64,000 nucleotides of DNA from Actinomycetes bacterium (GTDB taxonomy: Bacteria; Actinomycetota; Actinomycetes; Propionibacteriales; Propionibacteriaceae), in NCBI GenBank assembly GCA_023392635.1, contig JAEVYS010000108.1, positions 1-64,000 on the forward strand, written 5' to 3'. Positions 62,501-64,000 of this stretch are shown one piece after another (within the stretch, counting starts at the first letter, position 1; each line of letters begins with the position of its first letter). The notes under the pieces were generated by a model that searched no databases, had not been told where the DNA came from, and saw only the letters and a program-made list of their open reading frames with translations. The position numbers were made by a program, and so were the translations under genes.

Positions 62501-62657
62501 CCAGCGGCGCGCGCCCGCCCGCCCTGCACCCCGCGACCGCCGCATGGGCGACCAGCGTGGTCTTCCCCGTTCCGGGCCCGCCGAGCACCAGCAACGGCCC
62601 CGACCACCCGGAAAGGACCGCCGACTGCTCCGGACCGGGCGGGGGCAGGATCGTCAC
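59550..62657 (-). CDS. adnA: AdnA subunit, helicase-nuclease with iron-sulfur staple
   Basis: A 1035-residue partner of AdnB. Walker A GGPGTGKTT is at about 26-34. The Walker B region reads LIDDFTELDPAQ, with DD in place of DE. The C-terminal nuclease has DGKVDWLE and D905/K907 (VVDFKTS). Four cysteines bracket it (C780 in LTCPRRY; C1015, C1018, C1024 in CRTCAFATSC), the AddB-type arrangement that holds a [4Fe-4S] cluster. The GTG at 62657 is chosen: the frame is open upstream but that part is the opposite-strand marR region and not AdnA-like. Confidence 0.92.
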   Translation of the reverse strand: MTILPPPGPEQSAVLSGWSGPLLVLGGPGTGKTTLVAHAAVAGCRAGGRAPLVLAASRTAASSLRNVVAAELGSGAWQPPVTTVHSLCRSLWQRFAGRPDLRLLAAPEQEYRVRELLAGSGPTVWPADLRHALGTRGFAAQVRAALARTRQLGLEPEDLVQFGEEAGRPEWTALGRFFAEYLDVLDAEGVLDYAELVHRVRLLLTDVEVFAAVTGEIGAVLIDDFTELDPAQIGLAATLAGGGAAVLAVADPDSASSTFRGASPRAVADFERFFSRPDAPARRVELLAGHRLGGRIAEAVDGIRARLPRPSGSDARGAVAASARGDVRVLTCAGEADEAAAIAAELRRARLLEGIEYGQMAVLVRSGRRQLGPIVRSLTSAGVPVEVAGDEIPLAQAPAVRPLLLALEITAAGRVAPDETVRLLTSPLAGFDALGLRRLARQWRRAQDRAVPITLPDQLAAAVNEPGWLARAEETPVVERLRLLLGVLADARRRMDGGSPVDVVAWALWQGTSWPSQLRRESGSGGALGSRADADLDALCAFFEAAAQADRRGGAGGVRAFLAELAGQQIPADHERESRLRGRGVQVLTAHRARGREWDLVVVAGVQEGVWPAGRRVSTVLDAAMLTSAGLGGVTDHRDLLAAERRLFHLACSRARARLVVTAAAGTEGEADTPSRFLAELGVPAQSPDRGRPALTLPALAAELRRWATDPATPDGLRAAATSELARLADATDDTGRPLAPAADPSGWWGVRELSSRPEPLAAGAVVRLSPSQVSSVLTCPRRYFLSREARGEGEPGLAASLGSLIHLLVQRAVAEGWGIAELRGQLDQVWHRLRFEAAWLSATERVEVELGLARFLSWRRVRDAELVGVEVPFELRLGVDGLEVVLDGKVDWLEATSDGLRVVDFKTSRSVPTKAAIAGLEQLGIYQLAVASGGFDAVAAGHARPAGAAAVYLRLPDKPEDLPREFGQASLASVPYLGTDSEEQDHPSWVHHRVATAARVVAEGSYPATPGGHCRTCAFATSCPASGRGEQVLR

Positions 62658-62793
62658 GCGGACTATGCAACCACCTTCCGCCGACACCGCCCTCCCCCGC
62701 CCCACGAGCCGTGAGCGTGGAGCTGATGCCGCCGGTCCACTCACCGCGTGCGAGGGATCAGCAATTGACGAACCTGCCCGGACCCCGGGATGT

Positions 62794-62806
62794 ATAGCTT
62801 GGCTAT
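62794..62806 (+). promoter_or_regulatory. MarR operator-like palindrome
   Basis: A 13-base inverted repeat ATAGC-TTG-GCTAT ends 13 bases before the marR start. Its arms contain the AGC/GCT form common in MarR-family sites, and it overlaps AT-rich sequence that could be the -10 region; TTGACG at 62765-62770 is a possible -35. Confidence 0.6.
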
Positions 62807-62819
62807 GTAACGTGGCCGG

Positions 62820-63287
62820 GTGACCTCGACGTTCCCCCTGGGCGACGACCTCCTGCGGAGTGTCGCCCGCCTGAACCGCTGGGCCAGCAGGAGCGCCGGA
62901 ATGGGCGTCCCGTCCGCTTCGGCGCGGCTGTTGGCCCTGCTCGAGGACGGCGGCCCGATGCGGGTCGGAGACCTCGCGCACGCCGACCACAGCAGCCAGC
63001 CGACGGCGACAGCGGGCGTCCGCCGGCTCGAGGCGGCCGGTTGGGTCGAGCGCACCGCAGACCCGCGCGACGCCCGTGCCAGCGTCGTGCGCCTCACCCG
63101 CTCGGGACGGGCCGCGCTCGAGCGGGCCCGGCGGGCACGGGCCGCGGCCCTGGAGCCGGTGCTGGAGGACCTCACCCGACGCGACCCGCAAGCCAGGGAA
63201 CGGGTGGTCGCTGCCGTGGCGGTCCTCGGCGACCTGCTCGCCATCGCCGGCCGGCCCGAGGGCCGCGCCCTCGACCACCTGATCTGA
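62820..63287 (+). CDS. MarR family transcriptional regulator
   Basis: A 155-residue winged-helix regulator. The DNA-binding core is MRVGDLAHADHSSQPTATAG followed by VRRLEAAGWVERTADPRDAR and the wing VVRLTRSGRAAL; long helices at both ends form the dimer. GTG start. It is divergent from adnA and 29 bases upstream of the MFS gene, which it probably represses together with itself (typical for MarR-efflux pairs). Confidence 0.9.
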   Translation: MTSTFPLGDDLLRSVARLNRWASRSAGMGVPSASARLLALLEDGGPMRVGDLAHADHSSQPTATAGVRRLEAAGWVERTADPRDARASVVRLTRSGRAALERARRARAAALEPVLEDLTRRDPQARERVVAAVAVLGDLLAIAGRPEGRALDHLI

Positions 63288-63316
63288 CGAAGAAGACCCG
63301 AGAGGCAACCCACCCC

Positions 63317-64000
63317 ATGCTGCGTCAATCCCGAACCGTCTGGTCCGTCGCCTTCGCGTGCGTGATCTCCTTCATGGGTATCGGCCTCGTCGATCCCATC
63401 CTGAAGCCCATCGCAGAGGAGCTGGGCGCCGGCCCGTCCGAGGTCTCGCTGCTGTTCACCAGCTACATGGCGGTGATGGGCTGGCGATGCTCGGCACCGG
63501 CTGGCTCAGCACGCGTCTCGGCGCCAAGCGGACGCTGCTGCTCGGCCTGGTCCTGATCGTCGCCGGCTCCGCCCTGGCGGGCAGCCAGGACGGCATCGCC
63601 GGCATCGTCGGCTTCCGTGCACTCTGGGGGCTGGGCAACGCACTGTTCATCGCCACGGCCCTGGCCACGATCGTCAACGCGGCGTCCGGCTCGGTGGCGC
63701 AGGCGATCATCCTGTACGAGGCCGCACTCGGCGTCGGCATCGCGACCGGACCGCTCCTGGGCGGCTGGCTCGGCAGCATCGGCTGGCGCTGGCCCTTCTA
63801 CGGGGTGGCCGTCCTGATGGCACTCGCCTTCGTCGCGGTGCTGACCACACTGCCCGCCACGCCGCCACCCGCCGTCGCCGCCCGGCTGTCGGCCCCCCTG
63901 CGCGCGCTCCGCGACCGTGGCCTGCTCACCGTCGGCGTCACCGCACTGCTGTACAACTTCGGCTTCTTCACCCTGCTCGCCTTCACCCCGTTCCCCTTGG
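63317..64000 (+). pseudogene. MFS transporter, frameshifted and cut by window edge
   Basis: The first 55 codons (MLRQSRTVWSVAFACVISFM, then DPILKPIAEELGAGPSEVSL and SYMAVMG) encode the first membrane helix and loop of a DHA-type drug exporter. At about 63480 the frame is lost: continuing in frame gives WRCSAPAG and a stop at 63554-63556. From 63481 in the next frame the protein resumes (LAMLGTGWLSTRLGAKRTLL, with the conserved loop 2-3 motif) and stays open to 64000. One base appears missing after GTGATGGG. It is either a real pseudogene or a sequencing or assembly error; the 3' end lies outside the window. Confidence 0.8.

Overview
The window is chromosomal DNA from a high-GC actinobacterium. 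Markers are a one-chain Kgd-type 2-oxoglutarate decarboxylase/dehydrogenase, WhiB1, a SigR/RsrA thiol-stress pair, a 24-residue bL37-like ribosomal protein, AdnAB, UvrD2, HelR and many GTG/TTG starts with ATGA/GTGA overlaps. Several families (PPA1309, UPF0182, DUF6104) suggest Propionibacteriales, perhaps Propionibacteriaceae; this is inference. No phage, insertion sequence or CRISPR array was seen. No gene-free stretch exceeds about 300 bases; the longest (41378-41648, 40968-41215, 22316-22532, 5271-5481, 31567-31773) hold promoters, hairpins, a rifamycin-type palindrome or a short tandem repeat.

Layout. 1-7.5 kb: 3' part of kgd, a small DUF6104 gene, galK, a small membrane protein, whiB1, a PdtaS-like sensor kinase and bL37. 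7.5-13 kb: rsrA and sigR (with a SigR-type promoter in front of sigR), an SRAP/YedK DNA-crosslink protein, a DoxX protein, then aroA-rsgA-hisN. 13-16.5 kb: a 1121-residue protein joining a beta-propeller, an M6-like zinc protease and a CARDB-like region, without a signal peptide. 16.5-21.6 kb: a five-gene peptide-type ABC importer. 21.6-25.9 kb: initiator tRNA, an S4 RNA-binding protein, and helR behind a rifamycin-associated-element-like palindrome. 26-31.6 kb: membrane protein, lipoprotein, ECF sigma/anti-sigma pair, TfoX-like, UPF0303, rpiB, DUF2087 and ScyD/ScyE-like genes.

31.7-43.8 kb: a catalytic/non-catalytic M16 peptidase pair; a UPF0182-PPA1309-YlbL operon; DUF2342 and YgjP-like putative metalloproteins; DUF5679; an orphan TOMM leader-binding-like protein; an AarF/UbiB kinase; and a methyltransferase. 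44.7-62.7 kb is a large DNA-end-processing block: uvrD2, recC-recB-recD, DUF1905, nudC, adnB and adnA. Two complete helicase-nuclease machines therefore sit side by side. 62.8-64 kb: a MarR regulator with an operator-like palindrome at its promoter, followed by an MFS exporter interrupted by an apparent one-base frameshift and cut by the window edge.

Recurrent themes are DNA double-strand-end processing (RecBCD, AdnAB, UvrD2, SRAP), redox/thiol control (WhiB1, SigR/RsrA, DoxX) and protection of RNA polymerase (HelR). Most operons are tightly packed with 1-14 base overlaps, which suggests translational coupling.
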